Of a DNA stretch of 64,000 bases, positions 47,404 through 58,603 are shown piece after piece. The stretch is from assembly GCA_030704615.1 (NCBI GenBank), contig CM060731.1, positions 20,460,001 through 20,524,000 of the forward strand. Direction: 5' to 3'. Position 1 is the first letter of the stretch, and each line of letters opens with the position of its first letter. The stretch is from Takakia lepidozioides. Lineage: Eukaryota; Streptophyta; Takakiopsida; Takakiales; Takakiaceae. Below the pieces are notes generated by a model. The model was given only the letters and a program-made list of their open reading frames with translations. It was not told where the DNA came from and did not search any database. The position numbers were made by a program, and so were the translations under genes.

Positions 47404-48454
47404 CCATGGCTACCTTCGAGGGAAAGCCTAGCACTTTATAGGTTGACCCCATTGAGCGATTGGCACGTGATATCATCTCAGTAAGAAGCAGGGTTGCCTT
47501 TAAGTCATAAGGATTGGCTTCGATCATAGAACAAGGTTTTGTGCAGTGTGTGTCATCTGCAAACTGATGTGCACACACAACTTCATTTTCCAGTGTTTAC
47601 ACTTTGGATACCAAAATCATACCCTCAAGACTTACTGACTCCTCTGAATGTTGGTGGTGGTGTTGGTTATACCTGTAGGGACCATCAGTACATTTGGATG
47701 CTAACATGTGGGAACTGCGAACCTTTGGAACGGTTTTTAAGTTTTGGGACCGTCTTTCTTTCCAAAGGAATGCACATATTAATAACGTACGATCATCAGG
47801 AGAATGAAGCTACTTGCTGCGGGTATTGGCAAGTTCTATGAGGATGGAGGTCCTCCAATCTACCTTTTGTGAACTGGGGCCCACAACGGAAGATGCCAAC
47901 AGGTAGCTGATTGGCAGTACATGTATTACTAACCAGCTCTTGGACAGAAAATCTTGGGCATCCTGCTTCAGACGAATTTAAACCGTCAAGGTACTTATAA
48001 AGCATTGTTTGGTCTTCCATTTACTGTAGTGCAGTCCTTCCAGTCGACAGAGACGGGGATCGATCCTATGTTCAGGATACCATCCTCCTGTCTGGCAAAT
48101 TAAGCTTTGGGAAATTTCTATGAGTAGTTGACAGCTTTGTTGGTGGGATGTGATCCAGCCTTTGGAACAGGCTGAGAAGCTGAGAAGCTGAGAAGCTCTT
48201 TCAACGAATATGAAAAGTGTGGTTGATATTTTTCCAGTGCTTATTTTGATGCTGAATTGTATGTTGTTTTCTGTTGAAGTTGCTTTCTCAAAAGGCATTC
48301 TGTCAATTCCACACCTGGCCATGTCTGAGTTGTGGGCTCCATTGATATATTTTCTCCATTGCTTTCTCAACTTATCTGGCCTGGGAAGGACAGGCTGCTC
48401 ACATTCTGAACATCCACGATGTTTCCAACATATGGCATATACCCCTTTTGCTAA
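47404..48454. other. No recognisable gene
   Basis: Nothing identified with confidence. The frames upstream of the calpain fragment do not show the calpain Cys-box exon. Confidence 0.35.
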
Positions 48455-49139
48455 GAACTCGTATGCTTTGAGCCATGGGTGTCCATCCTTGAAAAGGCAT
48501 ATGCCAAACTACATGGCTTCTATGAAGCCTTGGAAGGTGGGGTTGTTCATGATGCACTTGTGGATTTGACTAGTGGTGCAGGGGAGGAAATTGACATGTC
48601 TCTTGAAACGTCTCAACTGGATCTTGCTAGTGGGCGACCGTGGTTTCAGCTGCAGCGGTTTAATTCGGAAGGATTTTTGCTTGGGGCCGGTACCCCTTCA
48701 GGATCAGATGTGCATGTATCATCAAGTGGTATTGTGCAGGGCCATGCCTATTCCTTGGTACAGGTCCTGGGCTGTCCCTTTTCCCCGTGTTTCTACCATG
48801 TGTTTCACTTATTCTAATTGGTGTTTGGTTTTGTGTACTGTATGAAGCCTAGAGTTGCGAGGACCTCCCTGTATTATGGGTGAATGCTACCGGCGGGGTA
48901 ACCTAATGTGTTCATTTGTGTATTCGTTTGCTCTGTTACATCTTTCTTTCTCTAACTAAACATGGTTGTTATGCACTTCAATCATCTCCACAGTATCTCA
49001 GGTACGGGAGGTGGATGGGCACAAGCTGGTTCAAATTTCCAACCCTTGGGCCAATGAGGTCGCATGGAATGGTCCTTGGTCAGATTTGTCGCAGGAGTGG
49101 ACTGATCGAATGAAGCATAATCTCAAGTACATTCCTTAG
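48455..49139 (+). pseudogene. DEK1: DEK1-type calpain protease core fragment (two exons)
   Basis: Plant DEK1 is a large plasma-membrane protein with a C-terminal calpain that controls cell-division orientation. Exon 48455-48763 reads [39 protein letters not shown] and [15 protein letters not shown] with the catalytic His. Exon 49002-49139 reads VREVDGHKLVQISNPWANEV, AWNGPWSD and EWTDRMKHNL with the catalytic Asn (NPW). The 238-bp intron has proper GT-AG ends at the conserved VQ/VREVDG junction. The second exon ends CCT TAG where CAG is expected before the GT donor, giving a stop. The Cys-box exon, the transmembrane part and the C2-like tail are missing. It is a genomic (not retro-) fragment of the gene. 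Confidence 0.85.
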
Positions 49140-52100
49140 GTAAGCTACAGTGAGAATTTGGACTGGGAAGCAACTTCAACCATTTAACATACCTTCCAAG
49201 ATTGTATTAATTGCGGGAGTTCCATCGAGTATGCATGTGTGTCTTGCCAAAATATTTCTAGTCTTCACAGAAACATTTATCTCAGTGCTTCTGTTCTGGT
49301 TAGTATTAACTATAAATATGGATATCTCGATAGTCATAAGGATATTACTTGTCTATGCAATCATACTCACAAAAGTGTTGTACTTCATGAACTTGTCAAA
49401 ATCAAATGCACCCTGATTTACACTAAAGTGCTTGTGTTGTGTCTCTTCAGGGTGGCGGAAGAAAAGCTGGGCTTGTGTTCAGATCCACACAAGCCACCAT
49501 GTGAAGGGTGCGGTAACCTTCCGCGATCTATGTAATATCTATTGAACAGAAAGATGGTGTGGCTTTATATATTAGGTATCGTGTGCACCCAGGATTGTTT
49601 TGTTCAAAGCCTCTTCTTAGTGAATCAGATTCCAGACATATTATGAATGCATCTGGACATGGTGAGTTGAGCTGGGAAGTCTGGATCAGGCCTCCTTAAC
49701 GACTGCATATCAGGCATTTCCATTGCTGAAGGCTGAGCTTCCGTGACAGTGGACTGGAATTTTTGACTCAACCTGGCTTTGTGTGACTACTGCAGGTCTG
49801 TAGAAATCATGGCCCCTGTCTTTCTCGAAAGCATGGCAATGTGTTTGGTATTTATATAGGTTACTTCATCCCAAAGAAAGTGGGCTTGTGAGCTTGTTAC
49901 TCGTCTTCCTACTTAAATTGTTTCAGGGAGCATTGTATCCATTTAAGTATCACATATCTGGTGCTTAAGGTTGTCAACGAGGATTGGCAAATGTAAAGGG
50001 ATTTGTTGAAAGGATTTACAAAGTGAAGATGTGAGGGACATGTAGGACAAGCTACAAGTAGTTTTGGCAAGGAAAGTTCGTTTAGGGAAAATCTAAAGGT
50101 TTGGGAGACAAGCAATGGCTAAGACCTGTGATTGGCATTGGTTGGCGGCAGATAGACCTGGTTCATGGGTGGGGCCTGGACTGCCGCCTTTATCGCTGCA
50201 TTGATGTAAGCCTGCTACCTGACCTCACTTCTTATTAGGCTTTAGATGTCTAGAACCAGCTTTCTAGCACGATGTCATGTTGATGCCAATGTTGATTTGT
50301 CGAATACCTGGGTTGCAGCCTGCACATGAGAAGATAGGGGTGGTTGATGCTTAGTGCATCGGACACAAGGTTATTCCCTCTCTTGGACAACAGGTGCACT
50401 TCCCTTCCTTCTTTCTCTTTTCTGTAGAGGAAAGCTAATTGCTTGATTTTTCTCTATGATAATGCAGGTACTGGTAAGCTTTGTGCTTGGCAAGTGTGCA
50501 GAAGGACTTGTCACTCGGTGATAACAGATCAGAGGGTGGTTGAATTTTAGTCTAGCCAGTAGAAATTGGCGGGGAGGACCTCGTGGATTGGGTGGTTGAG
50601 GCTCCATCTTGACTTCCTATAATTAACCTCACTAGTATTAGATGGTATGGTGAAGGCAAATTCACTCTTCAATAGCTTGTGTCCTTCCTCCTATTTGTCT
50701 AGGTGTGAATCTCCCACTGTGTTATTTGTACTGATAATCATTTGCAAAGACCCAACACTGGGTTCTCACGCCTGCTCATTGTTTTTGTCTCAGGGAGAAC
50801 CACATCAAGGGAAGCCAACACGGGAAGTGGTTAGTATTTTTTGGCTCTCTGATTCTCGTCCTTTATTGTGGAGGGAGTGTTTAGTAATTGAATAGTTACA
50901 AAGCTAAGTTAATACCTGGCTTGGACCTGACAGTAGTTTGAATAAGTCTTTTATAAAAAAGATGGATTTGTGTAGTATGAGCTATTCCACAGGAAAGTGG
51001 GATAGAAAAGGTCAAGCCTTTTCTCTGTTGGAGTAGGGTGAAAAGCATGTCACCTAATGTAGTACCTAAAGGAAGAAAGATAGCAGAAACTAAGCGCTTC
51101 TGCATGACTCATGTTGGGCTTTATACCAGTAATATCATATTCCCTTTGACATAATAACCCACTGAAGGCATTGTGGGGATGTGAGACGCCATGAGATTGC
51201 CGCAGTGCTCACACCATATAGTTCATGATAGTCTACTTTCACATGCTTGAATGTTGATTTAAGGGCTGACCCTGACATCATACTTAAAACAACTTGAGTT
51301 TTGATTCCTGGACTGCTTCTCTGGCCCTGTACCTTGCAATGAATGTGGCACATGTTGCCGTGGTTTGCCCTATACTGCTGATGGAAAAGGACAGAGAGAA
51401 GTAGAAAGATGTGGAGTGGGAGCTGGGTTGCTGCCGCTGCCACTAAAGACTGACTGCATTATGGATGATGTACTGCAGGCTGCTCTGCTTGAGGACGTTG
51501 AGCATTTGCAAGCTTGCCTTGAGGAGTCCACTGACATTTACTCAGGTGGGAGAGATTGTCTTTGAATGTACATCCCCCTATCTACCTGTCACACATATTT
51601 GGAGCTTGGAGCTATAGAAGAGGCGGTTTCCTAGTGTTTCCTAGCCCTTCCCAAGCAGATCTCACAGCCCATAGATAGTCATCTTGGGGTAAGATCCAGA
51701 TGCTTCTCCTCATCTTATATCTGTCATGTTTCCTTGAAAAATCTTCCAGACTTTTCTGTCCTAGTGAAGTAATACATCATTGTCGGGTACATTGTGGTGC
51801 CACTCGAGTTTGCTGCTCTATACATCAAAGAGGCGAGCATAAGTAATGGTCCTCTGCCATACCATAACGATATGATTAGGAAACAGAGAGAGTTTGGGCA
51901 GGTGGTAGGAAACTCCACAATTTGGACCCTGAAGCTCTTGAACCATGATGCAATGTAGTTGAAAAAATGCTACAATGGTGATTTGTGAATAGAGCTCTTC
52001 AATTGCAGCAGTACTAGTGGACTGTTGCCCCTGTGTGGGCTTGGGTTTTGGGACTTGTAGCCTTTGAGGCTTGTTTTTTAATCCATGTGGCCTTTCAGAC

Positions 52101-52962
52101 TTCTTGAATGCTCATTGTACAACCTTGTGGCATCTATGGGAACATTTTTTCCCATTGGATTTTTCCTGTATGATTGACATTCCAGTGACAATCTCTATAT
52201 TTGTGTGAAAGTTTTTCATTCAATTAAATATATTTAATCTATATATTTAATATATATATTTAAATATATCTGAATGTCAAATCGATAAACAAAATTTACA
52301 TGAAATTAATAAACAAAATAAGATTAATGGTTTATAAATTAATCGAATAAAGACACGTGTTAGGTGACCCACCAGAACCAGCACACATCTGTAGTGATCC
52401 AGTCATATTTGTAGTCATGAAATATGCCACATGCTACCCTCAGTGATGTAGTGAATAGTGATGTAGTTAGAAGGTACAGTCCTGTAGTCATACATATCCG
52501 GGGGGGGGTGTCATGGAGAAGCCTCTCTATTTTGCACTTCTCTGTAGTGACGTAATCATAAGTGTAGTCATGAAACGTAGCTTTGTAGTCGTATAGTTAT
52601 GACTATAGTACTACAACCCACATCACTATGAGTCGTTGGGCAGGTGCCATGTCTGCAGTGATGATCATGACTCATGCACTTATCACTCCATTACTAATGG
52701 TAGAATTGCGTTTCTCATTCTGCGGAGTAATGTCTCAGTAATGTAGTCATAAAATTTGCACATATGACTACAAATGTAGTGATATTTGCAGTCATAGAAG
52801 GGATAATCTGTACTCTAAGTGTATATGACTACATTCACGGTAATAGGTTTCTAGAGCAAGGGTGCGATACAATCCGTTGTTATATATTCAAGATGTCTAC
52901 ATGTGGGCCTAGGAGCAGCATGGACCTAGTAAGCCGAGTATCAATCCATCCCAATATTCTGA
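49140..52962. other. Mostly unrecognised; one exon-like patch, AT-rich tract, repeated TGTAGTCAT words
   Basis: 51479-51546 looks like an exon (CTGCAG acceptor, GGTGGG donor, frame AALLEDVEHLQACLEESTDI) of unknown origin. 52218-52270 is a nearly pure A/T tract. From 52400 to 52830 the word TGTAGTCAT or its complement recurs at least six times. No further DEK1 exons were found after 49139. Confidence 0.4.
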
Positions 52963-54480
52963 GAACTATGTTCAATTTTTCACAAAAGAAAGGGCTGGGT
53001 CATCCCCACGGTGGTACATGCAGAGATCCCGTGTTTTGTTTTTTTCTGGAAGAAAAATGGCAGATCTACATTTCAACATTCAATTTTCACAAGCCGCATC
53101 AATCAATAACAACATACCCAAATACCCTTACATTCACTATATGAACTTTCAAGCATCCACCATGGGATTGGATCAAGGCTAGCTTTTGACAATATTCATG
53201 CAAGTTCATCAAGGGCTCCATCCAAAACCACACCACGAGAAACAAACACATCCAAATTTAAGATGCTGAAAAAACTTGTGCACAGGGCTGCCCCTCTCAT
53301 CAAGCTCATTAAAATTCGTATTCACTTCCATCTTGAAGCTTTGGAGAAGCTCCACCACCCAAACCCAGAATTAGGACAACACTCTGATTTCCATCCACTG
53401 TCACAGAATCAGTCAAAAATCACCCCTTCAGTCAAGTGCAATTATGGGCTGACTTCCCACCTATGCCGGGTAGCCCCACTATCATTTCATGTGGATTTAT
53501 AGCACAGGAAATTCACTCAACAGTACATCATGGTCAATACTTTCGGGAAATGGTGGATGGTGTGAGTAGCTAAGTCACATATCAATGAATGAAGCAAGAC
53601 ACTCGCATCTTTCCAAGAAGACATCCTTTCACCAGTAATCACCACAAGAACAAATCCCATCTTCAAAGTGGTGAAAGCGGTTAACGTCCCGTACAACAAT
53701 TGCTCGGCCAACAATCTTTGAGATGAATTTGGTGGAGGTGTGGCAGCACCACACACTCGAAGATTCTTGATGAGACGGAGAGGCGTCCTAGGGGTCATGC
53801 TGATCAGCCCAAAACCAATGGCCAGCTTCTCACTGTGGTGGCAAAGAGAAAATTCATTTTCCTCCTCCCCACATCATGCAATACAAAGTGCCTGTCAGGC
53901 ACATACCCCGCCTCCTTCATCTTCCCAGACAATCTTCTCAACTCAGCATGGATTTCCTTGATTCTGGGATGCACAGCAACCTGGCTCCTTTTCAACCCCT
54001 CTGACCTTCATCATTCTTCTCACCTTTATAGTATCAACCCACCTGCCAGCTGCAGCATAGATGTTTGATAGCAACATAAGTCGCGGCATCCTGTTCATTC
54101 CACTTGAGGATAGATGTTGCCGCACGTTGAGCCATCTCTACATTGTCATGGTATCTGCAGGCACTAAACAAGGCCTTCCACACCACAACATCTGGATTGA
54201 TTGGCATTTTATTAATCAAGTCCACTGCCGCATCCAGTTGTCCCGCACGTCCAAGAAGGTCCACCATGCAGCCAAAGTGCTATACTGTCGGAGTGACACC
54301 ACGATCTTGAATCAGGGAATCGAAGTAGCGTTTACCTTCATTCAGAACGCCAGTGTGGCTGCATGCAGAGAGAACACATATTGCTTCAAGCCGTTCTTTT
54401 GCATTCCTTCAAATAGTTGCAGGACCTCCCTATGACAACCATGTTGTGCATATCCTGCGATCATTGCATTCCACGACACC
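52963..54480 (-). pseudogene. PPR-DYW gene 3' end, module copy B
   Basis: DYW proteins edit cytidines in organelle RNA with a zinc deaminase domain. On the minus strand: VDLLGRAGQLDAAVDLINKM, VVVWKALFSACRYHDNVEMA, then [43 protein letters not shown]. After a 1-base deletion within the CGDCH zinc motif it continues [18 protein letters not shown] and [16 protein letters not shown], with the stop at 53629-53631. Several frame breaks. 52963-53400 is the downstream module shared with 60.98-61.43 kb, including an antisense RPL9-like piece (about 53317-53387). Confidence 0.85.
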
Positions 54481-55356
54481 ACATCTCATTCAGCCATATT
54501 GTCGAACACTCCCTTTGCATCCTCCATGCACCCACATTTGGCGTACATGTCCACCAGGGCAGAATTCAGGATCACATCTGGTACAATTCCAGCTCTGACG
54601 ATGTTGCCATGCACCTCTTTGCCCTTTTCCAGGGCTGCCAGGCTTGCACACGTACTGCAAACGCACACAAACGTGATGTGGTCGGGCTTCACCCCGTCGC
54701 ACATCATTTGCTCATAGGTCTCCAAAGCCTCCATCCCACGTCCCTGCTGTGCATACCCTGCAAGCACCGCACTCCACGACACCACACCTCGTTCAGCCAT
54801 AGTGTCGAACACTCCCTTTGCATCCTAGATGCACCCACATTTTGCAAACATGTCTACCAGGGCATTGTTTAGAATGACAGCTGGTACTATTCTAGCTCTG
54901 AAGATGTCGCAATGGACCTCTTTCCCCTTTTCCAGAGCTACCAGGGCAGTGTTTAGAATGACATTTGGTACAATTCCAGCTTTGACGATATCCCCATGCA
55001 CCTCTTTGCCCTTCTCTAGGGCTGCCAGGCTTGCACGACGCCACCATCTTGTTCAGCCATAGTGTTGAACACTCCCATTGCGTCCTAGATGCACCCACAT
55101 TTTTGCAAACATGTCCACCAGGGTATTGTTCAGAATGAAATCTGGTACAATTCCAGCTCTGAAGATGTCGCCATGGACCTCTTTGCCCCTTTCCAGAGCT
55201 GCCAGGCTTGCACACGCATTGCAAACGCACCCAAACGTGATGTGGTCGGGCTTCACCCCTTCTCCCATCATTTGTTCATAAGTCTCCAAAGCCTCCATAC
55301 CACGTTTTTGTTGTGCATACCCTACAAGCATCGCGTCCAATGGCACCACATCTCGT
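54481..55356 (-). pseudogene. PPR-PLS repeat array, nearly identical triplets (copy B)
   Basis: Three successive copies of one PLS triplet of about 100 residues: VVSWSAVLAGYAQQGRGMEA, LETYEQMMCDGVKPDHITFV, CASLAALEKGKEVHGNIVRA, GIVPDVILNSALVDMYAKCG. One piece is open over 109 codons (54486-54812); the others are broken by stops and deletions (54812-55062, 55053-55356). The repeats are far more alike than in working PPR proteins. Confidence 0.8.
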
Positions 55357-56450
55357 TCAGCCATAGTGTTTGAAAACTCCCTTCGCATCCTTAATGCACC
55401 CACATTTGGCATATATGTCCACCAGAGCAGTTTGCAGAATGACATCTGGTACAATTCCAGCTTTGACGATGTCACCATGGACCTCTTTCCCCTTTTCCAG
55501 AGCTCCCCGGCTTGCACACGCATTGTAAACAAAAAGTGGTTGGGCTTCCCCTTTCGTGCAGCATTTGCTCATAGGTCTCAAAGCATTCCTACCAAACCCG
55601 TGCTTGGTAAATCTTGCCAACATCCACATGATCAAACATCGTTGAGGCATTCGTTGAACACTTGGTGAGCATCCCATCTCTACATTGTCATGGATTTTGC
55701 AGGCACTAAACAAGGCCTTCCACACCACAACATCTGGATTGATTGGCATTTTTTTAATCAGGATAATCAGGCCCACTGCCTCATCCAGTTGTCCCGCACG
55801 TCCAAGAAGGTCCATCATGCAACCAAAGTGCTATACTGCACTCAGGGAATCGAAGTAGCGTCTACCTTCATTCAGAACGCCAGTGTGGCTACATGCAGAG
55901 AGAACACATACTGCTTCAAGCCGTTCTTTTGCATTCCTTCAAATAGTTGCAGGACCTCCCTATGACAACCATGCTGTGCATATCTTGCGATCATTGCATT
56001 CCACGACACCACATCTCATTCAGCCATATTGTCGAACACTCCCTTTGCATCCTCCTCATGCACCCACATTGGCATACATGTCCACCAGGGCAGTGTTCAG
56101 GATGACATCTGGTACAAATCCAGCTTTGACGATGTCACCATGGAACTCTTCCCCCTTTTTCCAGGGCTCCTAGCTTGCACACGCATTGCAAACGCAAACA
56201 AATGTGTTGCGGTTGGGCTTCACCCCTTCGCACATCAATTGCTCATAGGTCTCCAAAGCCTCCATCCCGCATCCTTGCTGTGCATATCCTACAATCATCG
56301 CACTCCACGACACCACATCTCATTCAGCCATACTGTCGAACACTTCCTTTGCATCCTCGACATTTGACATACATGTCCAGCAGGGGCAGTGTTCAGAATG
56401 ACATTGGGTACAATTCCAGATGTGACGATGTCACCATGGACCACTTTGCA
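55357..56450 (-). pseudogene. Further PPR E-region and PLS repeats (copy B2)
   Basis: 55700-55818 repeats the E-type start LLGRAGQLDEAVGLI with an in-frame insertion (IILIKKM), then VVVWKALFSACKIHDNVEMG; the frame then jumps into unrelated PPR repeat text ASRGALEKGKEVHGDIVKAG. 55900-56450 holds more PLS units in broken frames. It looks like a second 3' end joined head-to-tail with copy B. Confidence 0.75.
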
Positions 56451-56800
56451 CCTTTCTAGAGCTGCCAGGCTTGCACACGCAAACAACGTTATGCGGTTGG
56501 GCTTCACCCCTTCCCCACATTAGGTCTCCGAAAGGCCTCCATCCCGGCCCTTGCTGTGCATATCCTGCAATCATCGCCCTCCACGACACCACATTTCTTT
56601 CAGCCATACTGTCAAAAACTCCCTTTGCATCCTCGATGCACTCACATTTGACATACATGTCCAGCAGGGCTCAGCAGGGCTGTGTTCAGGATGACATCTG
56701 GTACAAATCAGCTTTGACAATGTCACCATGGACCTCATTGCACCTTTCCAGGGCTGCCAGGCTTGCACACGCATTGCAAATGCAAACAAACGTCAACAAG
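56451..56800 (-). pseudogene. PPR repeat remnants
   Basis: Minus-strand pieces such as MYVKCECIEDAKGVFDSMAE and [17 protein letters not shown], broken by indels, including a small duplication of CAGCAGGGCT near 56664. Confidence 0.7.
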
Positions 56801-56921
56801 CTTCTCCTCATCTATGTTATCTGTTTTTGGATACTTTCCTGCTGCCACATCGGTAGTAACTTGTCAAAGTCAGTCCTGACCACCACAGATACACCCAACA
56901 AGCTAACTTACAGAATTCACT

Positions 56922-57545
56922 ATGCATCTCAGGGCCGCCCTGGAAAAGGGCAAAGAGGTGCATGGTTGCAATGCCAAAGCTGGAATTGTACCAGATGTGA
57001 TCTTGAACAATACCCTCGTGGACATGTATGCCAAATGTGGGTGCATCAAAGATGCGGATGAAGTGTTCAACAGTATGGCTGAACGAGATTTGGTGTCATG
57101 GAATGCCATGCTTGCAGGATATGCACAGCAGGGGCGCGGGATGTAGGCCTTGGAGACCTATGAGCAAATGATGGGTAAGGGGTGAAGTGCGACCACATCA
57201 CGTTTGTGTGCATTTGCAATGCTTGTGCAAGCCTGGCAGCCCTGGAAAAGGGCATAGGGTGCATGGTGACATCATCAAAGCTGGAATTGTACCAAGGTTG
57301 CAATGTGTGTGCAAACCTGGGAGCCCTGGAAAATGGGAAAGAGGTCCGTGATGACATCGTCAATGCTGGAATTGCAGCACATTCATCCTGAAACATGCCC
57401 TGATGGACAATGCCAAATGTGGGTGGATCGAGGATGCGAAGGGAGTTTTCAACACTGTGGTTGAAAGAAATGTGGTGTCGTGGAACGCTATGCTTGCAGG
57501 GCATGCACAGCAGGGGCACGGGATGGAGGCTTTGGAGACCTATTA
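56922..57545 (+). pseudogene. PPR repeats on the plus strand (inverted duplicate of 63.3-64.0 kb)
   Basis: ALEKGKEVHGCNAKAGIVPD, NNTLVDMYAKCGCIKDADEV and RDLVSWNAMLAGYAQQGRGM, then a TAG where the partner has GAG. It continues in other frames with CVCANLGALENGKEVRDDIV. It is the reverse complement of about 63.36-63.99 kb with few differences, sharing even the frame-breaking GGTAAGGGGTGAAG. Confidence 0.85.
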
Positions 57546-57552
57546 GAGTGTG

Positions 57553-57710
57553 TGTACAGAAGCATCCAAGAGGGCCAGATTTCAAGCACAAGATTACCTA
57601 TGATTTTGTCAGTTAGTTCGTTAGCTCGGAGCACGGATAGAGTGTGGGTCCAGATTCATCCAAGAGGCCAGATTTCAAGCACAAGAGTACCTGTGATTCT
57701 ATGTGGATCG
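57553..57710 (+). repeat. Direct repeat pair of about 60 bp
   Basis: GTGT-G-ACAGA/CAGATTCATCCAAGAGG-CCAGATTTCAAGCACAAGA-TACCT-TGATT occurs at about 57550-57610 and 57640-57700. Origin unknown; it lies between opposed PPR blocks. Confidence 0.65.
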
Positions 57711-57779
57711 ATAGTTACAAGAAACCTGCATGGGTAGATGGTCAACTGGAAGCCGCAGAAAATAGCGACACGAACTGCA

Positions 57780-58440
57780 AATGCACACAAACGTGATGTG
57801 GCTTCACCCCTTCCCCATCATTTGCTCATAGGTCTCCAAAGCCTCCATCCCACGCCCCTGCTGTGCATACCCTGCAAGCATCGCGTTCCACGACACCCAC
57901 ATCTGTTCAGCCATTTGAAAAACTCCCTTCGCATCCTTCATGCACCCACATTTGGCATACATGTCCACCAGGGCAGTGTTCAGGATGACATCATGTACAA
58001 TTCCAGCTTTGGCGATGTCACCACGGACCTTTTTCCTCTTTTCCAGAGCTCCCAGGCTTGCACACGCACTGCAAACGCCCACAAACGTGATGCGGTTGGG
58101 CTTCACCCCTTCGCACATCAATTGCTCATAGGTCTCCAAGTCCTCCATCCCACATACTTGCTGTGCATATCCTGCAATCATCGCACTCCACACACCACAT
58201 CTCATTCAGCCATAGTGTCAACACTCCCTTTCCATCCTCAATGCTCCACATTTGACATACATGTCCAGCAGGCAGTGTTCAAAATTACATCGGGTACAGT
58301 TCCAGATTTGACGATGTCACCATGCACCTCTTTGCACCTTTCCAGGGCTGCCAGGCTTGCACACGCATTGCCAATGCAAACAAACGTTATGCGGTTGGGC
58401 TTCACCCCTTCGCACATCATTTGCTCAGAGGAAGTGTGAT
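57780..58440 (-). pseudogene. PPR-PLS repeats
   Basis: One piece is open for 133 codons (57804-58205): [80 protein letters not shown], then WVSWNAMLAGYAQQGRGMEA. The following piece (58238-58440) is broken. Same triplet unit as at 54.5 kb. Confidence 0.8.
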
Positions 58441-58603
58441 GTAAAGATGTGAAGACCCAGTTGCATCTGTCAAAGTCCCTTTGGGAGTGAAGTAGGTGAC
58501 CAAAATGATAAAACGGCAGGAGGTCACCTGACCTCACAACAGAGCACAAACTCTTCATAAGTGCGTGCTTGTGCAGCATGACTTCCCTATTTCAAGTCCA
58601 AGC

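Noticed and set aside
48455-49139. Functional DEK1 gene
   Set aside because: Cys-box, transmembrane and C-terminal exons are missing and an in-frame stop ends the second exon.
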